Shown here in pieces: positions 22,695 to 32,722 of a stretch of 53,073 nucleotides of DNA. The notes beneath the pieces are model-generated. The model saw only the letters and a program-made list of their open reading frames with translations, ran no database searches and was not told where the DNA came from. Location: contig UQKC01000010.1 in assembly GCA_900541495.1 (NCBI GenBank), positions 1 through 53,073 on the forward strand. Reading direction: 5' to 3'. This DNA comes from an uncultured Ruminococcus sp. (GTDB taxonomy: Bacteria; Bacillota; Clostridia; Oscillospirales; Ruminococcaceae). A program made the translations under genes and the position numbers. Positions within the stretch are counted from its first letter, which is position 1. Each line of letters begins with the position of its first letter.

Positions 22695-24161
22695 ATGAAG
22701 AAGTTATATTTTATCACGGGAAGTCAGGATCTTTATGGCGAGGAAACGCTTGCGCAGGCGGCTAAGGATTCGCAGGAAATGGCGGCTTTTTTGAACGAAA
22801 AGCTTGAAAATATCGCAGAGGTCGTTTTTCAGCCCGTTGTACGGAACAGCAGCGAAGCTGTAAGCGTTTGTACGAAAGCTTCGTCCGACAGCGAATGTAT
22901 CGGCGTTATAATGTGGATGCACACGTTTTCCCCTGCGAAAATGTGGATCACCGCGCTTAAAGCGCTCCGCAAGCCGATGCTCCACCTCCACACACAGCAT
23001 AACGAAAGACTGCCTTACGACAGCATCGATATGGATTTTATGAACCTCAACCAGTCCGCACACGGCGACAGAGAATTCGGATTTATCTGCACACGTCTTG
23101 GCATAAAGCGCGAGGTCGTTTCGGGGTATTACAAGCACAGCGATGTCGTTGAAAAGATTCGCCGCTTTGCTCAGGCTGCCGCCGCTGTCGATTTCGGCAG
23201 GGGAATGAGAGTTGCAATGTTCGGCAACAATATGCGCGACGTTGCCGTAACGGACGGCGACAGAGTGGAAAGCGAGATAAAGTACGGCTGGAACGTCAAC
23301 TACTACGGCATCGGCGACCTTTGCAGCATCATCTCCGAAATTACCGATGAAGAAATCGATGCAAAAATGGCTGAATATACCGAGAAGTACGAAATGAACA
23401 CCGACAATATCTCCGCAGTAAGAGTTCAGGCGAAGTACGAAGCCGCTCTTGATAAGATCCTTGCAAAAGAAAACATCTCCGCATTCACCGATACATTCCA
23501 AGACCTCAACGGACTTGAACAGCTCCCCGGAATCGCCGCTCAGAATATTATGGCAAAGGGAGTTGGCTTCGGTCCTGAGGGCGACTACAAAACAGCCGCT
23601 CTTGCAGCAGTCCTCTGCAAAATGGCAGAGAGAAGGAACGGTGCAACGGGCTTCCTAGAGGATTATACATACGATCTTCCCGAGGGTGAGGAAACCGAGC
23701 TTGCTTCGCATATGCTCGAAGTTTCACCCGTGTTCGCCGCTGAAAAGCCGAAGATAGAAGTTCACCCCCTCGGTATCGGCGGAAAGGCTGACCCCGCACG
23801 TCTTGTTTTTGAGGGAACAACGGGCGAGGGCATCGCAGTTTCGATGATAGATATGGGCGACAGATTCAGACTCGTCTGCGCAGAGATAACCCTCGTAAAA
23901 CAGCCTGAACCAATGCCTAAGCTCCCCGTTGCAAGAGTTATGTGGAAGCTCAAACCCGACTTTGCGACAGGCTCGGCGGCTTGGATATACGCAGGCGGCG
24001 CACATCACGCTGTCGTTTCGACCGCACTCACAGCTGACGACATTCGTCTTTTCGCAAAGATGACCGACACGGAACTTGTTGTTATTGATGAAAAAACAGA
24101 ACTGAACGCATTTGAACAGCAGCTTGAAATGCTCGATGCGATAGCTTCTTTGAAGAGATAA
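22695..24161 (+). CDS. araA: L-arabinose isomerase
   Basis: A 488-residue cytoplasmic enzyme converting L-arabinose to L-ribulose. The N-terminus KKLYFITGSQDLYGEETL and the motifs MWMHTFSPAKMWI, LHTQHNERLPY and MDFMNLNQSAHGDREFGFI are hallmark AraA sequences. The catalytic Glu/His set is seen in GDYKTA/CLVEDYTY-type and GGAHHAVVS regions. The ATG at 22695 follows AGCGGAGG by about nine bases. It heads the operon araA, esterase, FGGY kinase, araD, GH2 and GH127, and length and spacing are standard. Confidence 0.96.
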   Translation: MKKLYFITGSQDLYGEETLAQAAKDSQEMAAFLNEKLENIAEVVFQPVVRNSSEAVSVCTKASSDSECIGVIMWMHTFSPAKMWITALKALRKPMLHLHTQHNERLPYDSIDMDFMNLNQSAHGDREFGFICTRLGIKREVVSGYYKHSDVVEKIRRFAQAAAAVDFGRGMRVAMFGNNMRDVAVTDGDRVESEIKYGWNVNYYGIGDLCSIISEITDEEIDAKMAEYTEKYEMNTDNISAVRVQAKYEAALDKILAKENISAFTDTFQDLNGLEQLPGIAAQNIMAKGVGFGPEGDYKTAALAAVLCKMAERRNGATGFLEDYTYDLPEGEETELASHMLEVSPVFAAEKPKIEVHPLGIGGKADPARLVFEGTTGEGIAVSMIDMGDRFRLVCAEITLVKQPEPMPKLPVARVMWKLKPDFATGSAAWIYAGGAHHAVVSTALTADDIRLFAKMTDTELVVIDEKTELNAFEQQLEMLDAIASLKR

Positions 24162-24171
24162 GGGTGAAATT

Positions 24172-25008
24172 ATGAGATACGAAAAAATTTACCTTGAAGA
24201 CCATTTCCCGAACCTGCCGAAAGCAAAAGAGAAAACGCAGGTCACACTTTATATTCCCGAAGTATGGAAAGAGGTTGATACCGAGCAGACTTTCCCATGC
24301 ACGGTTATATGTCCCGGAGGAAGCTACTGGTGGTGCTCGGAGCGCGAGGCTGAACCCGTTGCACTCCGAATGGTCGGAAACGGAATTGCCGCCGCAGTCG
24401 TGAACTATGCCTGCGAATATCAGCATTATCCTCTCCAGCTGCTTGAGATTTTAGCGGCGATAACCTTTATGCGCCGCAACAGCAGGGAGTTTCACATCGA
24501 TCCCGAAAAGATCGCAGTAATGGGATTCTCCGCAGGCGGTCATGCCGCTTGCACGGCAGGACTTTTCTGGCAGGAAAAGCTTGCGGAAGATGCGCTCGGC
24601 ATTGAGCACGGCGAGGACAAGCCGAACGGAATGATACTTTGCTACCCCGTTATAACATCGGGAAAATACACTCACGATGGCAGTATGAAATGCCTGCTCG
24701 GTGATGATCCCGATCCCGAACTTCTTGCGAAAATGTCACTCGAAAATCAGGTCACCGAAAATGCTCCGCAGGCGTTTATATGGCACACGAGCGAGGACGG
24801 AACAGTGCCTCTCGAAAACTCGCTTTTCCTTGCCGAAGCGCTCCATAAGCAGGGCAAAAATGTTGAAATGCATATCTACCCAAAGGGCGGTCACGGCTTG
24901 TCGCTCTGCGATGATACCGTGAGCAAAAAGGCTGACCTTTCGGACGATGTGAAATACTGCTCGGAATGGATAGGACACTGCATAAGATGGATAAAGGAGA
25001 TACTTTGA
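24172..25008 (+). CDS. acetyl xylan esterase-like alpha/beta hydrolase
   Basis: A 278-residue soluble esterase/lipase-type hydrolase. The oxyanion region is CPGGSYWWCSERE (about 44-56), the nucleophile elbow GFSAGGHAA (Ser near residue 122), the Asp region HTSEDGTVPLENS (about 204) and the catalytic His KGGHGLSL (about 242). It resembles BD-FAE / acetyl esterase proteins that remove acetyl or feruloyl groups from hemicellulose oligosaccharides. It has no signal peptide, so it should act on imported fragments. It lies ten bases after araA inside the operon. Confidence 0.85.
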   Translation: MRYEKIYLEDHFPNLPKAKEKTQVTLYIPEVWKEVDTEQTFPCTVICPGGSYWWCSEREAEPVALRMVGNGIAAAVVNYACEYQHYPLQLLEILAAITFMRRNSREFHIDPEKIAVMGFSAGGHAACTAGLFWQEKLAEDALGIEHGEDKPNGMILCYPVITSGKYTHDGSMKCLLGDDPDPELLAKMSLENQVTENAPQAFIWHTSEDGTVPLENSLFLAEALHKQGKNVEMHIYPKGGHGLSLCDDTVSKKADLSDDVKYCSEWIGHCIRWIKEIL

Positions 25009-25009
25009 T

Positions 25010-26572
25010 ATGCTTTCACTTGATAAAACAAGCCTTGGCATTGAGCTTGGCTCGACCCGAATAAAGGCTGTTCTCATAGACGAAAACCACGCTCCAGTTG
25101 CATCGGGCAGCTATGATTGGGAAAACAAGCTTGAAAACGGCTACTGGACATATTCACTCGACGATATCCACAACGGCGTAAGAAGCTGTTTCGCTTCACT
25201 CGCCGAGGACGTGAAAAACAAGCACGGCATCACGCTCACGCACGTCGGAGCAATGGGAATTTCCGCGATGATGCACGGCTATATGGTTTTCGATGAAAAC
25301 GACAAGCTGCTTGTTCCGTTCAGAACTTGGCGAAACACCACCACAAAGCAGGCGGCAGAGGAATTGAGCGATGCGCTCGGTTTTAACATTCCTCAGCGCT
25401 GGAGCATCGCGCATCTTTATCAGGCTGTACTGAACGGCGAACCGCACGTTCCGCAGATAGCACATATAACAACGCTCGCAGGTTACATAAATTATCTTCT
25501 CACGGGCGAAAGAGCTGTCGGCATCGGCGAAGCTTCGGGAATTTTTCCCGTCAGCAGGACGGTTTACAATGCTGAAATGCTCAAAACTGCCGAAGAAAAG
25601 CTTTCCTCGCACGGTTTTGACAAAAAGCTTGCGGAAGTTCTTCCTCCCGTAAAAATCGCAGGCGAAAAGGGTGCATTTCTCACCGAAAGCGGCGTAAAAT
25701 TCCTCGACCCGACGGGTACATTCAAATTGGGCGTTCCCGTTTGTCCGCCCGAGGGTGACGCAGGAACGGGAATGGTCGCAGCCAACGCTGTACGTTCGGG
25801 AACGGGCAATGTTTCCGCAGGAACTTCGGTATTTTCGATGCTCGTTCTGGAAAAAGACCTCAAAAAGGCTTATCCCGAAATTGATATGGTAACAACTCCC
25901 GACGGCGCACCTGCCGCAATGGTGCACTGCAACAACTGCTGCTCCGAACTTGACGCTTGGGTGAAGCTTTTCGGTGAATTCGCCGAGCTTACGGGAAACA
26001 AGCTTGACAAGTCGGCACTTTATGAAACACTTTATAAAAATGCAATGACGGGCGATGCCGACTGCGGCGGAGTTACGGCGTTCAACTATCTTTCGGGTGA
26101 GCCCGTAACGGGCGCAGAGGACGGCAGACCGATGTATTTCCGTCAGCCGAACGGCAGTATGAACCTTGCGAACTTTTTCAGAGCGCAGCTTTATTCGGCG
26201 TTTGCTTCGCTTAAAATAGGTATGGATATCCTATTTGAAAAGGAAAATGCAGAAGCACAGCAGTTCACGGGTCACGGCGGCATTTTCAAGGTAAAGGGCG
26301 CGGCACAGCAGATACTTGCTGACGCACTGAACACCCCCGTTTCCGTAATGACAACGGCGGGCGAGGGCGGCGCATGGGGTATGGCTCTGCTCGCTTCGTA
26401 TATGTTGAACGGCAGCGGAAAAACTCTCCCTGACTGGCTTGACAGCGAGGTTTTCGCAGGAATGGAAAAGCTCACGCTCACGCCGAATAAGGACGGCACG
26501 AACGGTTTCAACGAATTTATAAAGAGATACAAAGCGGCGCTCGGCGCGGAAGATATTCTCGGAAAAATTTGA
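25010..26572 (+). CDS. FGGY carbohydrate kinase, probable L-ribulokinase
   Basis: A 520-residue sugar kinase of the FGGY family. The ATP-binding phosphate-1 motif LGIELGSTRIKAVLID is at residues 9-24, and the C-terminal FGGY-type and adenosine motifs appear as FTGHGGIFK (about 420) and AGEGGAWGMALLA (about 449). The subfamily resembles both xylulokinase- and ribulokinase-labelled proteins. With araA before and araD after and no other kinase present, phosphorylation of L-ribulose is the likely reaction. The start is one base after the upstream stop, with SD AAAGGAG inside the previous gene. Confidence 0.85.
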   Translation: MLSLDKTSLGIELGSTRIKAVLIDENHAPVASGSYDWENKLENGYWTYSLDDIHNGVRSCFASLAEDVKNKHGITLTHVGAMGISAMMHGYMVFDENDKLLVPFRTWRNTTTKQAAEELSDALGFNIPQRWSIAHLYQAVLNGEPHVPQIAHITTLAGYINYLLTGERAVGIGEASGIFPVSRTVYNAEMLKTAEEKLSSHGFDKKLAEVLPPVKIAGEKGAFLTESGVKFLDPTGTFKLGVPVCPPEGDAGTGMVAANAVRSGTGNVSAGTSVFSMLVLEKDLKKAYPEIDMVTTPDGAPAAMVHCNNCCSELDAWVKLFGEFAELTGNKLDKSALYETLYKNAMTGDADCGGVTAFNYLSGEPVTGAEDGRPMYFRQPNGSMNLANFFRAQLYSAFASLKIGMDILFEKENAEAQQFTGHGGIFKVKGAAQQILADALNTPVSVMTTAGEGGAWGMALLASYMLNGSGKTLPDWLDSEVFAGMEKLTLTPNKDGTNGFNEFIKRYKAALGAEDILGKI

Positions 26573-26586
26573 AAGGATAGATAAAA

Positions 26587-27279
26587 ATGCTTGAAAAATT
26601 AAAGCAGGAAGTGCTTGAAGCAAATCTTATGCTCCCGAAATACGGACTTGTAACATTTACTTGGGGCAATGTTTCGGCAGTTGACAGAGAAAGCGGAATG
26701 ATAGTTATAAAGCCATCGGGTGTTGAATATGACACTATGACGGCTGATGATATGGTCGTTGTGGAGCTTGCAACGGGAAAGGTCGCAGAGGGAAAATACA
26801 AGCCGTCGAGCGACACTCCGACGCATCTTGAACTTTACCGTGCTTATGAAAATATCGGCGGCATCGTTCACACTCACAGCCGTTGGGCAACTTCGTTCGC
26901 ACAGGCAGGAACGGGCATTATCCCGATGGGAACAACGCAGGGCGACTATTTCTACGGCGAAATCCCCTGCACAAGAGCAATGACCCCCGAGGAGATCGGC
27001 GGCGAGTACGAAAAGGAAACGGGAACGGTCATAATCGAAGCTTTCAAGGGCATTGACCCTATGACGATACCTGCCGTTCTTGTAAAGAACCATGGCCCGT
27101 TCGCTTGGGGCAGGGACGCAAAGGAAGCTGTTCATAACGCAGTCGTGCTTGAAGAAGTCGCATTTATGAATTACCACGCAATGTCGATAAATGCGCAGGC
27201 AGGACGTATGCCGCAGGAGCTTCTCGACAAGCACTATCTCCGCAAGCACGGTGCAAATGCCTACTATGGTCAGAACTGA
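26587..27279 (+). CDS. araD: L-ribulose-5-phosphate 4-epimerase
   Basis: A 230-residue class II aldolase-fold epimerase giving D-xylulose 5-phosphate. The family pattern is clear: LVTFTWGNVSAVDRE, IKPSGVEYD, the zinc ligands in GGIVHTHSRWATSFA, the catalytic Asp region MGTTQGDYFYG and the final VKNHGPFAWG. Length matches AraD of E. coli and Bacillus. SD AAAGGATAG precedes the ATG by seven bases. It completes the isomerase-kinase-epimerase route of the operon. Confidence 0.95.
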   Translation: MLEKLKQEVLEANLMLPKYGLVTFTWGNVSAVDRESGMIVIKPSGVEYDTMTADDMVVVELATGKVAEGKYKPSSDTPTHLELYRAYENIGGIVHTHSRWATSFAQAGTGIIPMGTTQGDYFYGEIPCTRAMTPEEIGGEYEKETGTVIIEAFKGIDPMTIPAVLVKNHGPFAWGRDAKEAVHNAVVLEEVAFMNYHAMSINAQAGRMPQELLDKHYLRKHGANAYYGQN

Positions 27280-27295
27280 CAATGAGGAAAACGAT

Positions 27296-30200
27296 ATGAA
27301 TTTTTGCGATACATATTCAAACAGAACGCTTTTCTGCGATAACTGGGAGTTTTTCAAAGCTCCGTTCGGCTCGGACTATTCCGAAAGCTTCGATTTCAAA
27401 CGCGTAGATGTTCCGCACGATTGGCTCATCTATGATACAAATAATTTGTATGAAACCTCAACGGGTTGGTACAGAAAGAATTTTTCTTACACAAAAAAAG
27501 ACGGCGTTCGCACATATATACGCTTTGACGGTGTTTATACAGACAGCAGGGTATATGTCAACGGTGCGCTTGCAGGCGAGTGGAAATATGGTTATTCCGC
27601 GTTTCAATTCGACATAACCGACCTTGTGAAGAACGGCGAAAACGTTGTGACAGTCCGTGTTGACCACCGTTCGCCGAATTCAAGGTGGTATTCGGGAGCA
27701 GGTATTTTCCGCAAGGTTTGGCTCTGCGAAAGCTCCGAGATACGCTTCGGAAATGACGGTATTTACATCTCCGCAAAGCCGAAAGACAACGCTTGGGAGG
27801 TCGAAGTAACTTCCGAGATCGTCCGTGAAAAGAGCGTTCCGATAGCAGGTGTAAGGGTTAGGAGCACTATCCTTGACGACATCGGAAACAGCATTGCAGT
27901 CTATGAAAGCGATGCCTGCGCAGTTGATATTTCCTGCATACCCGAAGCGGTGAGGGCTGACGGCTCGGCTTATTCGCTCACAACTCAGAGAATGACGGTC
28001 GAAGCGCCAACGTTATGGGACATTGACGAACCTTACCTTTACACAATGGTTTCGGAAATTATTGTGAACGGCGACATCGTTCAAAGCGTAAGCCAGCGCT
28101 TCGGCTTCAGAACGATAGAATTCACGACCGATAAAGGCTTTTTCCTCAACGGAAAGCATATAAAGCTCCACGGTTCGTGCGAGCATCACGACAACGGCTG
28201 TCTTGGTGCGGTGTTCAACAAAGCCGCACTCCGCAGACGTTTTGCAAAGCTCCGCGAAATGGGCGTGAATGCGATAAGAACTTCGCACAATATGCCTGCG
28301 GAAGAATTTATGGAGCTTGCCGATGAAACGGGTATGCTCATTCTCTCGGAAGGCTTCGATATGTGGGAGCGTTCCAAGACCGACTATGACTATGCGCGAT
28401 TTTTTGATGAATGGGTAGAAAAGGACGTAGCTTCGTGGGTTCGCCGCGACAGAAACAGACCTTCGATCATAGGCTGGAGCATTGGAAACGAAATTTTTGA
28501 CACCCACGCTGACGAGAGAGGTCAGGAAGTAACTGCTTGGCTCAAAAGGCTCGTTACTCTCCACGACCCGAACGGAAACGGCTATGTAACGTTCGGTTCA
28601 AACTTTATGCAGTGGGAAAACGGTCAGAAGTGCGGTGATATTTTAAAGCTTGTCGGCTATAATTACGGTGAAAGACTTTATGCCGACCACCACAAGGCTC
28701 ACCCCGACTGGGCAATATACGGCAGTGAAACGGCATCGGTCGTGCAGAGCCGCGGAATTTACCATTTCCCGCTTTCGCAGACAGTTCTTGCCGATGATGA
28801 TGAGCAGTGCTCTTCGCTTGGAAACAGCTGCACGGGCTGGGGCGCAAAGAACACCGAGGAGTGTATCATAAAAGACCGTGACGCTGAATACTGCGCAGGT
28901 CAGTTCATATGGACAGGCTTTGACTACATCGGCGAGCCAACGCCTTACAGCACGAAAAATTCCTACTTCGGTCAGTATGATACGGCAGGTTTCCCCAAGG
29001 ACAGCGCCTATGTTTTCCGTGCCGAATGGACGGACTATAAAAAGTCGCCGTTCGTGCATATCTTCCCGTATTGGGACTTCAATGACGGTATGCCGATAGA
29101 TGTGAGAGTTTGCTCAAATGCGCCGAAAGTTGAGCTTTTCTACAACGGCGCTTCGCTCGGCGTGACCGAGATAGACCATTTGCACGGACAAAAGCTCACC
29201 GCCGATTTCATCATTCCTTATGCAAATGGCGAGCTTAAAGCGGTAGCTTATGATGAGAACGAAAATATCATCGCCGAGGACGTTCAGCGTTCGTTCGGTG
29301 ATGCCGCAAAGCTTGAAATTTCCGCAGATAAGACCGAGCTCAATGCAGACGGCTGCGACCTTATCTATCTTGAAATTTCCGCTTTCGATAAGGACGGAAA
29401 CTTCTGCGCAAATGCGAATAACCGCGTGAATGTCCGTGTCGAGGGCGCAGCAAGACTTATGGGTCTTGATAACGGCGACAGCACAGACTATGACCAATAC
29501 AAAGGCACTTCACGCCGACTTTTCTCGGGTAAAATGCTTGCAGTTATCGGCTCGACCGATAAGACGGGTGACATAAAGGTAACGTTGACTTCACCCGAAC
29601 TTCCCGAAAGCGTTATCGAACTGAAGTCGGTCGAGGCTGAATATGAAAACGGCGTTTCTTCGACAGAGAATGTTTCGTTCGCCGAAACAGAGTGCGGAAA
29701 AACTGACGAAATTCCCGTAAGAAAGCTTGAACTTTGTGCCGAGAGCCGTGAATTTTCCGAGGATAAGCGAGAAATTACCGTTAAGGTCAAGGCTTATCCC
29801 GAAAATTCAAATTATGCGAACGATATTGAGTTCAAAGTGACAAACGAAACGGGAATACCGACAAATATTGCCGACTGTATCGACAACGGGGACGGCACTG
29901 TAACGCTCAAAGCAAAGGGTGACGGCTGCTTCTATCTCCGCGCGATGTGCAAAAACGGAACAGAGCGCATACACATTCTTTCCGTGCTGAAATTCACAGC
30001 GGACGGCCTTGGCGACGCTCTCACTTCACCGTACAGCTTTGTTCACGGCGGACTTTACACAAGAGCGAGCGAAAATATTTGCAGCGGCGTAAACAAGGGA
30101 GTAGGCTTCGCATTGGGCGGTGTTTCCTCATGGGCAGCGTTCGACAATGTTGACTTCGGCTCGGCAGGCTCGGATGAAGTGACCGTTTCGATATGGGCAA

Positions 30201-30787
30201 ATACGCTCGACCCCGTCAATGTACGCTTCTACGACGGCATACCGAACGAGGGAGGAAAGCTCCTCGGCAGCTTCACATATCACAAGCAGCCCGAGTGGAT
30301 GATATTCAAGGACGAAACCTACAAGCTCCCCGAACGGCTCAAAGGCATACATACTTTCTGCGTTGAAACGGACGGCGGCTATCAGATGAGCGGCTTCAGA
30401 TTTGAAAAGCCGAACCGTGAATTCGGCGTGAATTATGCGGCAGATTCCGAACACATCTACGGCGACCGCTTCACAGCTGAGGAAAAAGCTGTTACGAATA
30501 TCGGAAACAACGTTCTGCTCGACTTCGGCGAGTTCGATTTCACCGATGAAAAGCCGACAAAACTTGTTATAAGCGGAAGATCACCGCTGCCGCTCAACAG
30601 TATTCACCTTATCACGAACGGTGAAAACGGCGAGAACCGTATCCTCTGCGAATTTAAAGCAGACGACAGCGAAAATTATTCCGAAAGATCATTCGATGTC
30701 AGCGGCATAAACGGAAAGCAGACCGTATCGTTTGCATTCCTCCCCGGCAGCAACTTCGACTTTGAATATTTCCGCTTTGAAAAATAA
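27296..30787 (+). CDS. GH2 family glycosidase with C-terminal carbohydrate-binding domain
   Basis: A 1163-residue glycoside hydrolase family 2 enzyme. The sugar-binding jelly roll (about 1-180, RKVWLCESS end), Ig-like domain and TIM barrel are in order. The acid/base Glu is in GWSIGNEIFD and the nucleophile Glu in YGSETASV. After the barrel come Ig-like/DUF4982-type domains, with a CBM6-like module at about 900-1050 (SWAAFDNVDFGSAGSD...) and a further C-terminal segment. Activity is probably beta-galactosidase or alpha-L-arabinopyranosidase/beta-glycosidase on arabino-galacto-oligosaccharides. ATG 27296 has SD ATGAGGAAA. No signal peptide is visible, which is odd for a protein with a binding module. 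Confidence 0.88.
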   Translation: MNFCDTYSNRTLFCDNWEFFKAPFGSDYSESFDFKRVDVPHDWLIYDTNNLYETSTGWYRKNFSYTKKDGVRTYIRFDGVYTDSRVYVNGALAGEWKYGYSAFQFDITDLVKNGENVVTVRVDHRSPNSRWYSGAGIFRKVWLCESSEIRFGNDGIYISAKPKDNAWEVEVTSEIVREKSVPIAGVRVRSTILDDIGNSIAVYESDACAVDISCIPEAVRADGSAYSLTTQRMTVEAPTLWDIDEPYLYTMVSEIIVNGDIVQSVSQRFGFRTIEFTTDKGFFLNGKHIKLHGSCEHHDNGCLGAVFNKAALRRRFAKLREMGVNAIRTSHNMPAEEFMELADETGMLILSEGFDMWERSKTDYDYARFFDEWVEKDVASWVRRDRNRPSIIGWSIGNEIFDTHADERGQEVTAWLKRLVTLHDPNGNGYVTFGSNFMQWENGQKCGDILKLVGYNYGERLYADHHKAHPDWAIYGSETASVVQSRGIYHFPLSQTVLADDDEQCSSLGNSCTGWGAKNTEECIIKDRDAEYCAGQFIWTGFDYIGEPTPYSTKNSYFGQYDTAGFPKDSAYVFRAEWTDYKKSPFVHIFPYWDFNDGMPIDVRVCSNAPKVELFYNGASLGVTEIDHLHGQKLTADFIIPYANGELKAVAYDENENIIAEDVQRSFGDAAKLEISADKTELNADGCDLIYLEISAFDKDGNFCANANNRVNVRVEGAARLMGLDNGDSTDYDQYKGTSRRLFSGKMLAVIGSTDKTGDIKVTLTSPELPESVIELKSVEAEYENGVSSTENVSFAETECGKTDEIPVRKLELCAESREFSEDKREITVKVKAYPENSNYANDIEFKVTNETGIPTNIADCIDNGDGTVTLKAKGDGCFYLRAMCKNGTERIHILSVLKFTADGLGDALTSPYSFVHGGLYTRASENICSGVNKGVGFALGGVSSWAAFDNVDFGSAGSDEVTVSIWANTLDPVNVRFYDGIPNEGGKLLGSFTYHKQPEWMIFKDETYKLPERLKGIHTFCVETDGGYQMSGFRFEKPNREFGVNYAADSEHIYGDRFTAEEKAVTNIGNNVLLDFGEFDFTDEKPTKLVISGRSPLPLNSIHLITNGENGENRILCEFKADDSENYSERSFDVSGINGKQTVSFAFLPGSNFDFEYFRFEK

Positions 30788-30799
30788 GGAGCCAAAACA

Positions 30800-32599
30800 A
30801 TGCTTAAATTTAAGAATATAGACGTTACCGAAGCACATCTTCTTCCCGGACTTTTCAAGGAGCGTTCTGATGTCAACAGAGCGTACCTTATGGAACTCAA
30901 AAATGAAGACCTTTTGCAGAACTTCTACCTCGAAGCCTGCATACGCACGGACAAAGATGTGACCGAAATGCACCTCGGCTGGGAATCACCGACCTGCCAG
31001 CTCCGCGGACATTTCCTCGGACACTGGCTCTCTGCAGCTTCTATGCTCATCGCACAGAACGGCGACCGTGAGCTTAAAGCAAAGCTTGACAATATCATCG
31101 ATGAACTTGAACGCTGTCAGAAGCTCAACGGCGGCAGGTGGGTAGGCTCTATCCCCGAGAGATATTTTGAACTGCTCGAAAAGAACGTTTACGTCTGGTC
31201 ACCACAGTATACAATGCACAAAACTCTCCTCGGACTTTACCACAGCGCAATGTATGCGAAGAACGAAAAGGCACTTGAAATTCTCAGCAATGCTGCCGAC
31301 TGGTATATCGAATGGACGGAGAAAATGGAAAAGGTCAATCCTCACGCAGTTTACAGCGGCGAAGAGGGTGGTATGCTCGAAGTTTGGGCAGGTCTGTATG
31401 AATATACCCACGATGAAAGATATTTCACCCTTGCACAGCGCTATTCGCACCCGTCTATATTCAAAAAGCTCACAGACGGCGGCGACCCGCTTTCAAACTG
31501 CCACGCAAACGCAAGTGTTCCGTGGGCGCAGGGCGCAGCTAAAATGTACGAGATCACCGAAGATTCAAAGTGGCTCGAGATAGTGAAGAAGTTCTGGAAG
31601 TGCGCAGTTTACGACAGAGAATCATTCTGCACGGGCGGTCAGAATTCGGGCGAATTCTGGATCCCTCCGCACAAGCTTGGAATGTTCATCGGCGAAAGAA
31701 CGCAGGAGTTCTGCACGGTCTACAATATGGTTCGCCTTGCCGATTACCTCTATCGCTTCACGGGCGAAAGCGAGTACCTCGACTATATCGAGAAGAACCT
31801 CTACAACGGCTTCCTCGCACAGCAGAACAAGTTCACGGGTATGCCTGCTTACTTCCTCCCGATGAAGTCGGGCAGCGTTAAGAAATGGGGAAGCAAGACC
31901 CACGATTTCTGGTGCTGCCACGGCACAACGGTCCAGGCGCACACTGTTTACCCGATGCTCTGCTGGTATGAAGACACCGAAAACGACCGCCTTGTTGTCG
32001 GTCAGTACATCAACTCCGAATACAAGCGCAGCGAAAATGTCACCGTTACACAGAGCGTCGATATGAAGTATTACAACGACGGCGCTTCGTTCGATGAACA
32101 CGATGACAGCAGAATGTCAAGATGGTATCTGAAGCTTAATGTAAACGCTAAAACACCCGAGAAGTTCACGCTTTCGCTCCGTGTTCCGAACTGGACGGTC
32201 GGCGAGCCCGAGGTTTACATCAACGGCGAAAAGTTTGACGGCAAGGCTGAAAACGGCTATCTCAACATCGAACGCACTTGGAAAAATGATACAATAAATC
32301 TTCACTTCCCCGCAGCGCTCACAATGTCCTCACTCCCCGATATGCCACAGCTCACAGCGTTCTCCGAAGGCCCTATCGTCCTCGCAGGACTTTGCTCTTC
32401 CGACAAGGGCATCACAATGGAAAACGATAACCCCGAAAGTGCACTTGCTTACACTATCGAGCATACCTACAGCACTTTCCCATGGCAGCAGAGCGTTTAC
32501 CGCACTGTAAATCAGCCCGAAAACTTCGACCTCGTTCCGCTCTATGATGTTACAGATGAGCCTTACACGGTTTATTTCACAAAGAGAGCTTCAAAGTAA
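30800..32599 (+). CDS. GH127 beta-L-arabinofuranosidase
   Basis: A 599-residue enzyme of family GH127 (formerly DUF1680), an (alpha/alpha)6 barrel that releases beta-linked L-arabinofuranose. The zinc/catalytic set seen in HypBA1 is present: E-x-C in RTQEFCTVYN (about residue 311) and the CC pair in HDFWCCHG (about 372), the Cys acting as nucleophile. The start ATG follows AAGGAGCC. It lies 12 bases after the GH2 gene and is the last gene of the operon. Its product L-arabinose feeds directly to araA. There is no signal peptide, so it is intracellular. Confidence 0.93.
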   Translation: MLKFKNIDVTEAHLLPGLFKERSDVNRAYLMELKNEDLLQNFYLEACIRTDKDVTEMHLGWESPTCQLRGHFLGHWLSAASMLIAQNGDRELKAKLDNIIDELERCQKLNGGRWVGSIPERYFELLEKNVYVWSPQYTMHKTLLGLYHSAMYAKNEKALEILSNAADWYIEWTEKMEKVNPHAVYSGEEGGMLEVWAGLYEYTHDERYFTLAQRYSHPSIFKKLTDGGDPLSNCHANASVPWAQGAAKMYEITEDSKWLEIVKKFWKCAVYDRESFCTGGQNSGEFWIPPHKLGMFIGERTQEFCTVYNMVRLADYLYRFTGESEYLDYIEKNLYNGFLAQQNKFTGMPAYFLPMKSGSVKKWGSKTHDFWCCHGTTVQAHTVYPMLCWYEDTENDRLVVGQYINSEYKRSENVTVTQSVDMKYYNDGASFDEHDDSRMSRWYLKLNVNAKTPEKFTLSLRVPNWTVGEPEVYINGEKFDGKAENGYLNIERTWKNDTINLHFPAALTMSSLPDMPQLTAFSEGPIVLAGLCSSDKGITMENDNPESALAYTIEHTYSTFPWQQSVYRTVNQPENFDLVPLYDVTDEPYTVYFTKRASK

Positions 32600-32621
32600 G
32601 ATTTTTAAGGTATTTCAATGA

Positions 32622-32722
32622 AAAAATCCGCAGGCGTGCTGCCGCACGGCAAGGATTTTTAACGCAGTATGCAGCAAAATTTGCCGAAATGACGTGTGCA
32701 TATGCTTATGAAGACAGGTTCT
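32622..32722 (-). mobile_element. MITE-like family 2, truncated copy
   Basis: About 101 bases matching the left part of the 14239-14401 element in reverse orientation with one visible mismatch. One terminal repeat (ending CTTATGAAGACAGGTTCT) is intact; the other end is lost. Its AAAAATCC/GGATTTTT hairpin followed by T residues, 22 bases after the GH127 stop, may act as the operon terminator. Confidence 0.7.
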
